From assembly GCA_035536995.1 (NCBI GenBank), contig DATLNB010000009.1, positions 9,854 through 73,853 of the forward strand: a DNA stretch of 64,000 nucleotides. The letters run 5' to 3'. A model generated the notes under the pieces. That model worked only from the letters and a program-made list of their open reading frames with translations, searched no databases and was not told where the DNA came from. Made by a program: the position numbers and the translations under genes. The stretch is from AV80 sp035536995. Lineage in GTDB: Bacteria; Verrucomicrobiota; Verrucomicrobiia; Chthoniobacterales; UBA10450. Positions 50,176-58,139 of the stretch are shown piece by piece; within the stretch, counting starts at the first letter, position 1, and each line of letters opens with the position of its first letter.

Positions 50176-50898
50176 ATGCGAAAGGACCCGACAACTGCGC
50201 GGACGTTGATCCTGGTGCCGACCTACAACGAGAGCTCCAACATCGACGAAGTGGTGCGGAAGATCTTCGCGAGTCTGCCCCACGCTCATGTCCTGGTGGT
50301 TGATGACCACTCGCCCGACGGGACGGCCGATATCGTTGAGAAGTTGAGGGAGAAGTTTCCACAACTCGACCTGATTCGGCGCGACGGCGAACGCGGGCTG
50401 GGCCGCGCTTACACGGCCGCGATCCATTACGCCCTCGACCACGATTTCGAGATCATCGGAACAATGGACGCGGATCTCAGCCACGACCCGGGTTACCTCC
50501 CGGCGATGCTTCTTTTGCTTCGCGATCACGACGTCGTTATCGGGTCGCGCTACGTCCGCGATGGCGGGACTGTGAACTGGGCAATTCGGAGGATTCTGCT
50601 CAGTTGGTTGGCGAATAAATTTGCGGCCGCGATTCTCAGGGTCCCGGCCCACGATGTCACTTCCGGCTACCGCCTTTACCGGCGGCACACCCTGGAGTGG
50701 ATTCGGACGATGAAGGTGAGGTCGACCGGCTACTCGTTTGTCGGCGAGCTCCTTTACCGGGCTTACAGGAACGGGGCCCGGATCGTGGAATTCCCTATCG
50801 TTTTTATCGATCGGACGATGGGCGTTTCGAAGCTGCACCGGCGCGAGATCTATCTCGGGATCGTCCACCTGCTCCGGCTCCGGCTTTCGCGCAGGTAG
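50176..50898 (+). CDS. Polyprenol-phosphate mannosyltransferase-like GT2
   Basis: This 240-residue enzyme has a GT-A fold and transfers a sugar (mannose or similar) from a nucleotide donor to polyprenyl phosphate. LILVPTYNESSNIDEVV and VLVVDDHSPDGTADIV are the nucleotide-sugar blocks. GTMDADLSHDPGYLP carries the DxD and Asp base. GSRYVRDGGTVNWAIRRILL and VTSGYRLYRR continue the pattern of Dpm1-like enzymes. No membrane helix is attached, so it is the soluble type. An ATG at 50110 would add 22 residues without homology. The end is close to the oxidoreductase gene on the other strand. Confidence 0.85.
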   Translation: MRKDPTTARTLILVPTYNESSNIDEVVRKIFASLPHAHVLVVDDHSPDGTADIVEKLREKFPQLDLIRRDGERGLGRAYTAAIHYALDHDFEIIGTMDADLSHDPGYLPAMLLLLRDHDVVIGSRYVRDGGTVNWAIRRILLSWLANKFAAAILRVPAHDVTSGYRLYRRHTLEWIRTMKVRSTGYSFVGELLYRAYRNGARIVEFPIVFIDRTMGVSKLHRREIYLGIVHLLRLRLSRR

Positions 50899-50964
50899 GA
50901 ACGGCGCGCGTGCGTAACAAATTACGGCGCCTCTGACAAAGACGCCCTCCAACCGACGCGTGGA

Positions 50965-52005
50965 TCAGGTCCTGATCTCGACCCACTCGTTCCGGGCGCG
51001 CGACTCGGCCGCGGCCTGGACGACCCGCATATAACGGACGCCAACTTCGAAGTCGGGCTGCGGTTTCACCCGGCCCTTTGATTTCACAGCCGCGACGAAA
51101 TCGTCTTCCACGTGCCAGCCGCCCTCCAGCTCCGGCGTTATCTCCACGACATGCAGCGCGCGATCCCCCACCCGTCCGGCATTGATGGTGTCGGACCCGA
51201 AATCGTAGGTCATCGTGCCGGCGTCGCCGTAAACCTCGAGCCGGTCGCCCGCCGCGAGCCCGTTGATGCCGCTGAACTCCAGGACTCCTTCGGCGCCGCT
51301 TTCAAAACGGCAGAGAACGGTCAGAAGATCGGGAACAATAACCTCATAGCCCTGCCGAATCGCGTGCAGAACTTTCCCCCGGGCGTAGACGCCTGTGATA
51401 TCCCCGAACCAGCGCTGAAGGACTTCCACGTAAATTCCGAGCGCGAGCACGTTCAACCCGCTGATCTCGATCCGCTGCCGCCAATGAGCGGGCGCATCCG
51501 GATTGAGATAGGCGCCCGTGAAGCATTGCAATCGGATGTGGTGCGGATGCCCGAGATAATTTTCGGCGAGCAATTTCTTGACGAGTAAATCACCGCGCAA
51601 CCCAAAGGGCGGCGGGCAAAGCATCGTGACGAGCTGCGGAAAACGTTTGGAAGTGGCCAGCATCTCCTTCGCTTCCGCGAGGTCGTTCGCCATCCGGGCC
51701 TGGCAAAAGACGTGTTTGCCGGCCTCCAGGGCGGAGACCGTCACCGCGGAATGCATGTAAGGCGGCGTGCCGATCCAAATCGCATCAAGATCGGGGACCG
51801 AGAGCAGATCGGCCCAATTGGCCATCGGGGTCGCGTGCGGCGCGTTTTCCCGGCAAAAGGTTTCCGCGCTTTCGTAGGTGGAATTGGAGACGGCGACGAT
51901 CTCGACTTCCGAATGCTTTTTCAAACCGGGCAGGTGGCGATCCCGGACAATCGCGCCGGCGCCTACGATCCCGATGCGAAGTTTCTGTTGGTTGGTGCGG
52001 CTCAT
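50965..52005 (-). CDS. Gfo/Idh/MocA family oxidoreductase
   Basis: This 346-residue NAD(P)-dependent enzyme of sugar or cyclitol metabolism shows the Rossmann loop LRIGIVGAGAIVRDRHLPGL at residues 9-28, WIGTPPYMHSAVTVSALEAG and KHVFCQARMANDLAEAKEML. The usual EKP motif around residue 98 reads CQARMA, so the typical catalytic Lys is changed. The middle domain is intact. Many Verrucomicrobiota carry numerous members. Substrate is unknown, and the neighbouring glycosyltransferase offers no clear pathway link. Confidence 0.83.
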   Translation of the reverse strand: MSRTNQQKLRIGIVGAGAIVRDRHLPGLKKHSEVEIVAVSNSTYESAETFCRENAPHATPMANWADLLSVPDLDAIWIGTPPYMHSAVTVSALEAGKHVFCQARMANDLAEAKEMLATSKRFPQLVTMLCPPPFGLRGDLLVKKLLAENYLGHPHHIRLQCFTGAYLNPDAPAHWRQRIEISGLNVLALGIYVEVLQRWFGDITGVYARGKVLHAIRQGYEVIVPDLLTVLCRFESGAEGVLEFSGINGLAAGDRLEVYGDAGTMTYDFGSDTINAGRVGDRALHVVEITPELEGGWHVEDDFVAAVKSKGRVKPQPDFEVGVRYMRVVQAAAESRARNEWVEIRT

Positions 52006-52076
52006 GTGCGAAAGAGACTAGTGGAACAGGTTTGACCCTCCTGTGTCACGAACGTTCAAGAACGAGGTTCGGCGGT

Positions 52077-52145
52077 TGTAGCGGCGGGCGTCACACCCGC
52101 GGATCGATCTTACAATAATGTGCGGGTGAGACACCCGCCGCTACA
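52077..52145. repeat. TGTAGCGGCGGGCGTCACACCCGC palindromic repeat
   Basis: TTGTAGCGGCGGGCGTCACA and GAGACACCCGCCGCTACACC form the arms. It lies between the oxidoreductase gene and rpmB, and any transcript of rpmB probably begins downstream of it. Confidence 0.65.
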
Positions 52146-52210
52146 CCCGCTGAAGAAACGCTTGACCGGCCGGGACACCGACGCCAGCTTACGCACCTTC
52201 GAGGTCAGTT

Positions 52211-52480
52211 ATGTCCAAAGTTTGCAGCATTACCGGATCAAAAGTCACGCGCGGAAGTGTGATTCACCGCCGCGGTATGGCAAAAAAGAAGGGCGGCGTG
52301 GGGCGCCACGTGACGAAAAACGTGCCGCGCACTTTCAGCCCGAACCTGCATGAGCGCCGTGTCTGGGTGCCCGAGCTGAAGAAGTTTGTTCGGATCCGGG
52401 TGACCGCTCGCGGATTGAAGACGCTGAATAAGAACGGCGCCTACAAGACGCTGAAAAAAGCCGGGCTGATCGCAGCGTGA
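52211..52480 (+). CDS. rpmB: 50S ribosomal protein L28
   Basis: This 89-residue large-subunit protein starts MSKVCSITGSKVTRGSVIHR, the normal L28 opening. GGVGRHVTKNVPRTFSPNLH and ERRVWVPELKKFVRIRVTAR follow, then GLKTLNKNGAYKTLKKAG. The zinc-binding CxxC pairs seen in some L28 proteins are not present, which places it in the C-minus type. The ATG at 52211 follows GAGGTCAG. rpmG (L33) does not follow. A region of repeats lies downstream. Confidence 0.93.
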   Translation: MSKVCSITGSKVTRGSVIHRRGMAKKKGGVGRHVTKNVPRTFSPNLHERRVWVPELKKFVRIRVTARGLKTLNKNGAYKTLKKAGLIAA

Positions 52481-52504
52481 TTCGGCGCGCGGACGCGCGC
52501 CTAA

Positions 52505-52549
52505 AGCTCCAAATCCCAAGCTCCAAGCTCCAGGGAAACTCCAAGTTCC
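52505..52549. repeat. CTCCAAGCTCCAGGGAA-type short repeat
   Basis: A run of CTCCAA/CCAAGCTCCAAGCTCC units closes with CTCCAAGTTCC, a short direct-repeat cluster typical of intergenic debris in this genome style. Confidence 0.5.
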
Positions 52550-52652
52550 GAGGTCCGGCCGCTCTTAGACTCGCTTAGGTGGATCGAGCGCTCACCCGCT
52601 CGGTGGGTTCGACCGCCAACCTGCGCAGAGCGGGATTAATTCTGAGATCTGA

Positions 52653-52837
52653 GCGCCAACGGCGCGCCATCAATTAAGCCTGGGGCAACGCCCCACGAAA
52701 ATTGCGCAGACCCATCTTCGAGCGCTGAAGGCGCGATTCGATGCGCCCGGCGACTCGCGCCTACAGCGCTCGAGCGTTCCACAGATTAGAAATCCTGGCG
52801 TTGCCCCAGCCCAAAATGAAATGCGCCGTTGGCGCAT
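52653..52837. repeat. Long inverted repeat with GCGCCAACGGCGC and CTGGGGCAACGCC arms
   Basis: GCGCCAACGGCGCGCCATCA and AGCCTGGGGCAACGCCCC at the left are mirrored by GGCGTTGCCCCAGCCCAAAA and TGCGCCGTTGGCGCATG at the right. The middle (52700-52795) includes GAGCGCTGAAGGCGCGATTC. Confidence 0.7.
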
Positions 52838-52844
52838 GCTAGTT

Positions 52845-52872
52845 GGAGCCGGGATCGGCGATCCCGGTTTGC
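52845..52872. repeat. CCGGGATCGGCGATCCCGG palindrome, copy just outside the 524-residue gene
   Basis: GGAGCCGGGATCGGCGATCC continues CCGGTTTGC. It lies only a few bases after the stop of the 524-residue gene and 59 bases from the related palindrome inside that gene. Confidence 0.6.
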
Positions 52873-52875
52873 AAA

Positions 52876-54450
52876 TCACCCGTTTTCCGGGCGGCCGACG
52901 GCTTCCGCAGAAGAATCGACGGCGCTTTCCGGGCCGGGATCAGCGTTCCCGGCTACAGCGGCCGGTTCGACCGGCACCGGGGTCTCTTCGACCTTAGCTA
53001 CAGGCATCGCGTCTGGTTCAGGAACAGGCGCCTCTTCCGGAGCAGCAGCGTGAACGGTTTCCGGAGCCTTATCGGCAACCGGCCCGGGCTTTTCCGGCTG
53101 TGGCGCTTTGGCTCGCGGCAGATCGAGGGATCCGTCGTTGAACTCGATGACGTAGCCTTCGCGAATGAGCCAATGGAGGTCGTTGGCCAAAGTCATCTTC
53201 GCGCGGTCGGCCACCGCCGCATCGGCCTCCGCCACCGCGAGCTGTTCGGCGAGAGTCTTGCGATTGATCCCAGGGGTAGCCGCGACCTTTTCCAGGATCG
53301 CATTGATTGAAGCGGAAACACCGGCCCGTTCATGTCCAAAAACTCGTGACCGGATCGGCGAAACGAAAAGCATCCCGCGGCGGTGCCGGAAGATGTTTAA
53401 GCCGGCGCCGCGCAGACCCGCCGAAAGCTCCTGCATCATCTTCGCGGGCGAACGCGTTTCCTGCGCCCACGCATCCTCAATCGCGCGGCCGAGCCGCCGA
53501 TCGGGAAGACGCCGGCTCGCCACCCCGCCAATCGTCAGCTCATTGGATTCGCGGATGAGCTGGGGCAAATAAGTCTGCCGGAAATGGCGTTCCGCCTCGG
53601 CCGCGCTCGAAAAGGTGACGGACGGCTCCTCATTTTTGGTCCGATAAGTCGTGACACTCCGGGCCTGCTCTTTCCATTCCTCGACTACCGCCGGGTCGCT
53701 CACGATCTCGATCTGGCGTTGATAATCGGGAAAGCTCATCCGCCGGCTGAACCGGCTCTCGTAAAGACCGCGGAGCTGCGACTGGTAGGCGTGGTGATTC
53801 GTCGGACCGAGAAGCGTCCCGCTGAGCCGGCAACGCGCTACGTTCGTAAAATTGCCTTTCAATGGCTCGCTTTGCGTCACTTCGACCGCGTAATAATCGT
53901 CGTGGGAACTGGCAAACGCGGAGCCTTCCAGGATGCGGCGATCGGTCGCAACCGGGCCATTTTCGCCAAGCTGAAAAACCTGAACGCCTTCCGGCATGGT
54001 GACCCGGACGTCGTAACGCTCCGGTTTTTCCAGGAACAAACGGGCAAGGGCGAATACTGAATACGCGACCGACCCGGATTTGATCTGGGCGATGACATTC
54101 TCGAATGCGCGTTGATGAGGCAAAAACCGCACGGTGACCGCGAGCGGCGGGGCAATTTCGCGAGGCTCATCGCGGCGCGGTTCGGAAGAGCGCTCCATGT
54201 CGCGCCGGTTGCCGTCGGGTCGGGGTCCGCGTGAACGATTGTCGCGCTGGGGCCGCCGCTCGGAGCGATCACGGGGACGCGGACTGCGCTGGTCCCGGTC
54301 CCGATTTTGGCGTCTGTCGGGACGCCGCGAACCGGCCTCGGCATCTTCACCTTCGAAATCGGAATAAGCGTGCGGACGGGCCGGTTCGCTCGCCCAGGCG
54401 GGCAGCATTCTCAAGTCGAGCAGATCTTCGGTGGGAGTCGGCGACGGCAT
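52876..54450 (-). CDS. 524-residue protein of unknown function, Arg/Asp-rich N-terminus
   Basis: Residues about 40-110 are low complexity with Arg, Asp, Pro and Gly (RDRDQRSPRPRDRSERRPQR), resembling RNA-binding RG/RS regions. The middle (110-430) is a folded domain with LPHQRAFENVIAQIKSGSVA and RRILEGSAFASSHDDYYAVE. A winged-helix-like tail with NRKTLAEQLAVAEADAAVAD and HWLIREGYVIEFNDG follows. The last 80 residues are Pro/Ala/Glu-rich, including a palindromic repeat-encoded stretch at about residues 498-510. I recognise no family. A nucleic-acid role is inferred from composition. No nearby partner explains it. Confidence 0.6.
   Translation of the reverse strand: MPSPTPTEDLLDLRMLPAWASEPARPHAYSDFEGEDAEAGSRRPDRRQNRDRDQRSPRPRDRSERRPQRDNRSRGPRPDGNRRDMERSSEPRRDEPREIAPPLAVTVRFLPHQRAFENVIAQIKSGSVAYSVFALARLFLEKPERYDVRVTMPEGVQVFQLGENGPVATDRRILEGSAFASSHDDYYAVEVTQSEPLKGNFTNVARCRLSGTLLGPTNHHAYQSQLRGLYESRFSRRMSFPDYQRQIEIVSDPAVVEEWKEQARSVTTYRTKNEEPSVTFSSAAEAERHFRQTYLPQLIRESNELTIGGVASRRLPDRRLGRAIEDAWAQETRSPAKMMQELSAGLRGAGLNIFRHRRGMLFVSPIRSRVFGHERAGVSASINAILEKVAATPGINRKTLAEQLAVAEADAAVADRAKMTLANDLHWLIREGYVIEFNDGSLDLPRAKAPQPEKPGPVADKAPETVHAAAPEEAPVPEPDAMPVAKVEETPVPVEPAAVAGNADPGPESAVDSSAEAVGRPENG
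52931..52965. repeat. CCGGGATC...CCCGGCTACAG palindrome inside the 524-residue gene
   Basis: GGGCCGGGATCAGCGTTCCC then GGCTACAGCGGCC. It is translated in frame as part of the protein's Pro/Ala tail. The family also appears at 14478, 52845 and 54937. Confidence 0.7.
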
Positions 54451-54516
54451 CCATTCTCCTTACGCCAAGCGGGGGCGAAGTAAACTGCCGGGCGCCATTT
54501 GTTGGCCGGAAAATAA

Positions 54517-54545
54517 TTGACAAGGCCGCTAATTCATTTAGTTGC
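54517..54545 (+). promoter_or_regulatory. Possible promoter of acpP
   Basis: TTGACA at 54517-54522 is a full -35 consensus. A weak -10 (TAGTTG) lies 16 bases on, so the assignment is tentative. Confidence 0.3.
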
Positions 54546-54605
54546 GAAGCTTGCCGGGAATGTTAAAGACCTGTCCCCTCAAATAACGTTAAAGGAGAAA
54601 AGTTT

Positions 54606-54854
54606 ATGTCGGACAAACCAATCGAAGAGAAGGTAAAAGACATCATCGTCGAACAGCTCGGCGTGAACCCGGAACAGGTCACTCCCACGGCTTCTTTCAT
54701 CGAGGATTTGGGGGCGGATTCGCTCGATATCGTGGAGCTGGTCATGGCGTTTGAGGAAGAGTTTTCCGTCGAGGTCCCGGATGAGGACGCCGAGAAACTC
54801 CAGACCGTCGGCGACGTGGTGAAATACATCGAGGACAAGGCGTCGAAGCAGTAA
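54606..54854 (+). CDS. acpP: Acyl carrier protein
   Basis: This 82-residue protein carries growing fatty acyl chains on a 4'-phosphopantetheine arm attached to the Ser in GADSLDIVELVMAFEE, near residue 39. EEKVKDIIVEQLGVNPEQVT and FSVEVPDEDAEKLQTVGDVV are standard ACP landmarks, and the protein is very acidic. AAAGGAGAAA is an ideal ribosome site 6 bases before the ATG. The other fab genes usually linked to acpP are absent, and a terminator follows directly, so it stands as its own transcript. Confidence 0.95.
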   Translation: MSDKPIEEKVKDIIVEQLGVNPEQVTPTASFIEDLGADSLDIVELVMAFEEEFSVEVPDEDAEKLQTVGDVVKYIEDKASKQ

Positions 54855-54883
54855 GCTGCCCGCTCGTTTGGCAGATTTTCAAG

Positions 54884-54917
54884 AGGCACGGCGAAAGCCG
54901 TGCCTTTCTTGTTTTTT
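54884..54917 (+). terminator. Rho-independent terminator of acpP
   Basis: AGGCACGGC and GCCGTGCCT form a 9-bp perfect stem with a GAAA loop, followed by TTCTTGTTTTTT. It starts 30 bases past the acpP stop. Confidence 0.88.
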
Positions 54918-54936
54918 GGCGCTGCGCCGCTCGTGG

Positions 54937-54973
54937 CTGTAGCCGGGATCGCGGATTGCCGATCCCGGCTACA
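54937..54973. repeat. CTGTAGCCGGGATC...GATCCCGGCTACA palindrome
   Basis: CTGTAGCCGGGATCGCGGAT and GATCCCGGCTACA form the arms. It lies between acpP's terminator and the MscS gene. Confidence 0.7.
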
Positions 54974-55027
54974 ACGGGCCGGCGCCGCTGCAACTTGCGC
55001 ATCGTTCCGAGGCGGACAGACTGAAGC

Positions 55028-56143
55028 GTGAATTTCGTGCTCTTCGAGCGGCCCCTCTTTTACATCGGGCAACACTACGTTTCCTTTCTCGGGCTGATGG
55101 CGTTCGCCGGCCTTTTTGGGCTCGGCCTGCTCATCGCTCGAGGCCTTCAAAGCGAGATCGTCCGGCGGTTCCTGGCCCGGTTCAAACTGGACACGAACTT
55201 CATCGCGATCGTAACCACGATCCTGAGCGTGACCGCGCTTGTTTTCTTCACGGTCAGCGCGATCAACGCCGCCGGCATTCCCCTCTTATGGACGGCGCCG
55301 GTTCCCGGGATCACCCTCAGCCTCGTCCAAATATTCCTGCTGATCGCGCTTCTCGTTGCGGTTTTCTGGTTCTCTTCCCGGACCAAGCGATTTCTCTTCA
55401 ACCGCTTTCTGGTCAAAAGCGGCCTCGACCGCGCGCTTCAATACGCCATCGCCCAGATCGTCAGCAATCTGGTCCTGATCATTGGCATCTTCATCGTCCT
55501 CGAAAACACGGGGATCCATCTCGGTGCGCTCACCGTTTTTGCGGGCGCGGTTGGCGTCGGGGTGGGCTTCGGATTGCAGAACATCGCGAGCAATTTCATC
55601 AGCGGCCTGGTGATTCTGGCAGAGCGCCCCATCGCCATCGGAGACCGGGTGGAAGTCGCGGGCGTGACCGGACAGGTCCACCAGATCCGGTCCCGGAGCA
55701 CCGTCGTTGTGACGAACGACAACATTGCGATGATCGTACCCAATTCGAAGTTCATCGATTCGCCGGTCACAAACTGGACCTACGGCGATCCACGGGTGCG
55801 CTTCCGGATTCCTATCGGTGTCGCTTATGGAAGCGACGTCAACAAAGTGCGCGACACGCTGATCGCGGCCGGGCGGAGCGATCCCCACGTCCTGGATGAT
55901 CCTGCGCCCAGCGTCTTTTTGAAACAGTTCGGTGAAAGCAGCATCGATTTCGAGCTGGTGGTCTGGAGCACCGAAATGAGTTATCGGCCCAGTCGTTTCA
56001 AGAGCGACCTCAATTTCGCGATTGAAGAGAAATTGCGCGAAGCGGGGATCGAAATTCCGTTCCCGCAACGCGACCTGCACGTTCGCAGCGGGGTGTTGAA
56101 GGTCGAGAAGGTGGGAGAAGAGGAGCGGAAGCCGCAGGAATAG
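55028..56143 (+). CDS. MscS-family mechanosensitive ion channel
   Basis: This 371-residue inner-membrane protein opens under membrane tension to release solutes in hypo-osmotic shock. Four to five helices precede the pore helix TVFAGAVGVGVGFGLQNIAS, followed by NFISGLVILAERPIAIGDRV. The beta domain VTGQVHQIRSRSTVVVTNDN, then MIVPNSKFIDSPVTNW, is the conserved MscS middle. A C-terminal alpha/beta domain ends at FPQRDLHVRSG. Start is GTG at 55028. The extra N-terminal helices make it longer than E. coli MscS. It follows acpP after a palindrome. Confidence 0.9.
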   Translation: MNFVLFERPLFYIGQHYVSFLGLMAFAGLFGLGLLIARGLQSEIVRRFLARFKLDTNFIAIVTTILSVTALVFFTVSAINAAGIPLLWTAPVPGITLSLVQIFLLIALLVAVFWFSSRTKRFLFNRFLVKSGLDRALQYAIAQIVSNLVLIIGIFIVLENTGIHLGALTVFAGAVGVGVGFGLQNIASNFISGLVILAERPIAIGDRVEVAGVTGQVHQIRSRSTVVVTNDNIAMIVPNSKFIDSPVTNWTYGDPRVRFRIPIGVAYGSDVNKVRDTLIAAGRSDPHVLDDPAPSVFLKQFGESSIDFELVVWSTEMSYRPSRFKSDLNFAIEEKLREAGIEIPFPQRDLHVRSGVLKVEKVGEEERKPQE

Positions 56144-56195
56144 CGTCGAAGAGCGTTGGACGTTGGGCTCGGTTCGTTAGACGTTCCGCTCCGCG

Positions 56196-57371
56196 ATGCG
56201 GAGTTGGGAAACCATTTCATTCGCCGGCGGCACTGCCCGCGTTTTGGTGCGCCCGGATCTGGAGAACGAGCCGGCCTGGCAAAATGCGTTCGCCGGCAAG
56301 ACAAAGGATCACCGGTTTTATGAACTGGTCGCGGACACTCTCGGCTCCCAATTCGATTACCGTTATCTCGCATTAGAAGATCGGGCAGGAAAAGTGCGCG
56401 GCATCCAGCCGATCTTCTTTGTCCAGCAAAACCTGGTCGAAGGCATCCCTGCAATGCGCCGGGCCGTAGATGCTGTTCGGAAACGTTTTCCGCGTTTCCT
56501 GACCATGCGCGTCCTGATGGTTGGAAACGCCGCCGGTCACGGCAACCTTTCTGTTTGTTCCCCCGGCGACGAAGAATGGATCGCAAATGCTCTTTACCAG
56601 GTCCTCGAGATTTACGCGCGGCGGGCCCGGGCGTCACTGATCGTGTTCAAGGACTTCCCCGCGGAATATCGCGATATTCTCTGGAAATTTCCGGCCAACG
56701 ACTACAGCCGCGTGCCGAGCATGCCCATTACCGAGCTGGCCCTGGATTACCGGGACTTTGATCATTACGTCACGACCCTCGGCGCTTCGACCCGAAAGGA
56801 TTTGCGCCGCAAATTCCGCCGGATCGCCGCTGCGGGCCCGCTCGAGCTCCAAATCGTCACCGACCTCAGTCCCTTTGTTGATGAAACGTACCCCCTCTAC
56901 CTCCAGGTGCATGAGCGCTCGGCCCTGAAATTCGAGCGGCTTACGAAAGAATATTTGTCTGAGCTGGGCCGCCGGATGCCAGATCGCGCACGCTTCTTCA
57001 TCTGGCGGCAGGCTGGGAAGGCAATTGCGTTCAGCGTGGCGGTGGTGCATGACGGAACCATCTATGACGATTACCTGGGGCTCGACTACGCGGTCGCGCT
57101 CGATCTGCACTTGTATTTCCTCACTTTGCGCGACGTTCTTACCTGGTCGCTTGGAATGGGATTGCGGCGGTATCGAAGCAGTCCATTGAATTACCGCCCA
57201 AAACTGCATCTCGGTTGCGATCTGTATCCGCTCGACCTTTACGTTCGCGCCACGAACCCGCTTCTAAACCTGATTTTCCCACCTCTGCTCAAGCTGCTCG
57301 AACCGACCCGGCACGACGCCGTTCTGCAGAGGTTCGGAAATGCCCGCGAACTTCATGGCGACACCAACTAA
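56196..57371 (+). CDS. GNAT/FemAB-like acyltransferase-fold protein
   Basis: This is a 391-residue soluble protein. SWETISFAGGTARVLVRPDL opens it. An acetyltransferase fold of the BioF2/PF13480 type lies in the second half: LGASTRKDLRRKFRRIAAAG, FVDETYPLYLQVHERSALKF and IWRQAGKAIAFSVAVVHDGT, with DDYLGLDYAVALDLHLYFLT and RRYRSSPLNYRPKLHLGCDL near the end. Members modify peptidoglycan, polysaccharide or lipid amines. The exact role is unknown. It is followed by two small transporter genes, one overlapping its end, so they may share a pathway. Confidence 0.72.
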   Translation: MRSWETISFAGGTARVLVRPDLENEPAWQNAFAGKTKDHRFYELVADTLGSQFDYRYLALEDRAGKVRGIQPIFFVQQNLVEGIPAMRRAVDAVRKRFPRFLTMRVLMVGNAAGHGNLSVCSPGDEEWIANALYQVLEIYARRARASLIVFKDFPAEYRDILWKFPANDYSRVPSMPITELALDYRDFDHYVTTLGASTRKDLRRKFRRIAAAGPLELQIVTDLSPFVDETYPLYLQVHERSALKFERLTKEYLSELGRRMPDRARFFIWRQAGKAIAFSVAVVHDGTIYDDYLGLDYAVALDLHLYFLTLRDVLTWSLGMGLRRYRSSPLNYRPKLHLGCDLYPLDLYVRATNPLLNLIFPPLLKLLEPTRHDAVLQRFGNARELHGDTN

Positions 57372-57765
57372 TCCCACAGGCCTGAAGAATCCGTGGGTTC
57401 ATCTTGGGCTCAGCATTGCCTGCGTGACGATCTACGAACTCCTCCTCAAACGCGGCGCGGCGGACACCGCTCACCTGAGTGAGCGGTGGGGTTGGACCGG
57501 AATCCCCGGGCTGGCTTCCGTCCATGTCTGGATCGCAATTATTTTCGTGATCCTGAGTTTGATCACATGGCTTTACGTCCTGCGTTACATTCCGCTTTCG
57601 ATCGCATTCCCGATCTCGCAAGCTGTCCACGTTCTGGTTCCGTTAGGGAGCTGGCTTGTCCTGGGTGAAAACATCATCGGGCTGCGCTGGGCTGGCATCG
57701 CGCTGGTGTCGTTAGGCCTTTTGGTGGTGGCAAAGCCAGTCGCACGTTTTGAGGAGGAGCTATGA
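57355..57765 (+). CDS. Small multidrug-resistance/EamA-type subunit A
   Basis: This 136-residue membrane protein has four helices. NPWVHLGLSIACVTIYELLL-like KNPWVHLGLSIACVTIYELL opens it, then LTWLYVLRYIPLSIAFPIS, which is the SMR/ArnE-type conserved loop. LVPLGSWLVLGENIIGLRWA and GIALVSLGLLVVAK follow. It pairs with the next gene (4-base overlap). Such pairs act as heterodimers that flip lipid-linked sugars or export cations. An ATG at 57340 is also possible. It overlaps the preceding gene's end by 17 bases. Confidence 0.78.
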   Translation: MATPTNPTGLKNPWVHLGLSIACVTIYELLLKRGAADTAHLSERWGWTGIPGLASVHVWIAIIFVILSLITWLYVLRYIPLSIAFPISQAVHVLVPLGSWLVLGENIIGLRWAGIALVSLGLLVVAKPVARFEEEL

Positions 57766-58109
57766 CCGCGGTTGCGCTCGTCATTGTTCTGGTCGCGCTC
57801 TTTGCGGCGGTCGCCGGCCAGGTGCTCCTGAAAAAGGCGATGGAATCGTCGCACAGCGCGGCCGGCTTTCGGTCGCGCGCGGTCATCGTCCCATTCGCGA
57901 TCGGAATCGCCCTCATGACGCTGCAGTTCTTCCTGAACCTGGGATTGCTCCAGCGTTACGATCTCAGCTTTATTTATCCCTTTCAGGGCTTGAGCGTGAT
58001 CATCATCACCTTCGCCGCGGCGATTACGCTCCGCGAGAAGCTTACTTTTCAGGTCATCGCGGGTTCGGTGCTGATCAGCGTCGGCGTCGCTCTGGTTTCG
58101 TTTACGTAG
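57762..58109 (+). CDS. Small multidrug-resistance/EamA-type subunit B
   Basis: This 115-residue protein has four helices. VALFAAVAGQVLLKKAMESS is the SMR-type first helix. GLLQRYDLSFIYPFQGLSVI and REKLTFQVIAGSVLISVGVA match EmrE/ArnF-like partners. It is coupled to subunit A by a 4-base overlap. Its stop TAG comes from a short palindromic repeat that also supplies the stop of the opposite gene. A function as lipid-sugar flippase partner or cation antiporter is inferred from family. Confidence 0.78.
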   Translation: MTAVALVIVLVALFAAVAGQVLLKKAMESSHSAAGFRSRAVIVPFAIGIALMTLQFFLNLGLLQRYDLSFIYPFQGLSVIIITFAAAITLREKLTFQVIAGSVLISVGVALVSFT

Positions 58110-58139
58110 GTCGCGACGCGGCAGCGCGGCGTCTCTACC
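58106..58139. repeat. 34-bp palindrome shared by two convergent stops
   Basis: GTAGGTCGCGACGCGGCAGC and GCGGCGTCTCTACC form the arms. TAG at 58107-58109 stops the plus-strand gene, and the complement of CTA at 58135-58137 stops the minus-strand gene. Confidence 0.75.

Larger units (their letters stand above)
52481..52875. other. 395-bp spacer rich in repeats after rpmB
   Basis: No gene is seen. It contains an AAGCTCCAAGCTCCAGGGAA-type repeat (52505-52549), the 17-base motif shared with thiS (52577-52593), a long inverted repeat (52653-52837), and a CCGGGATCGGCGATCCCGG element (52845-52872). Confidence 0.7.
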
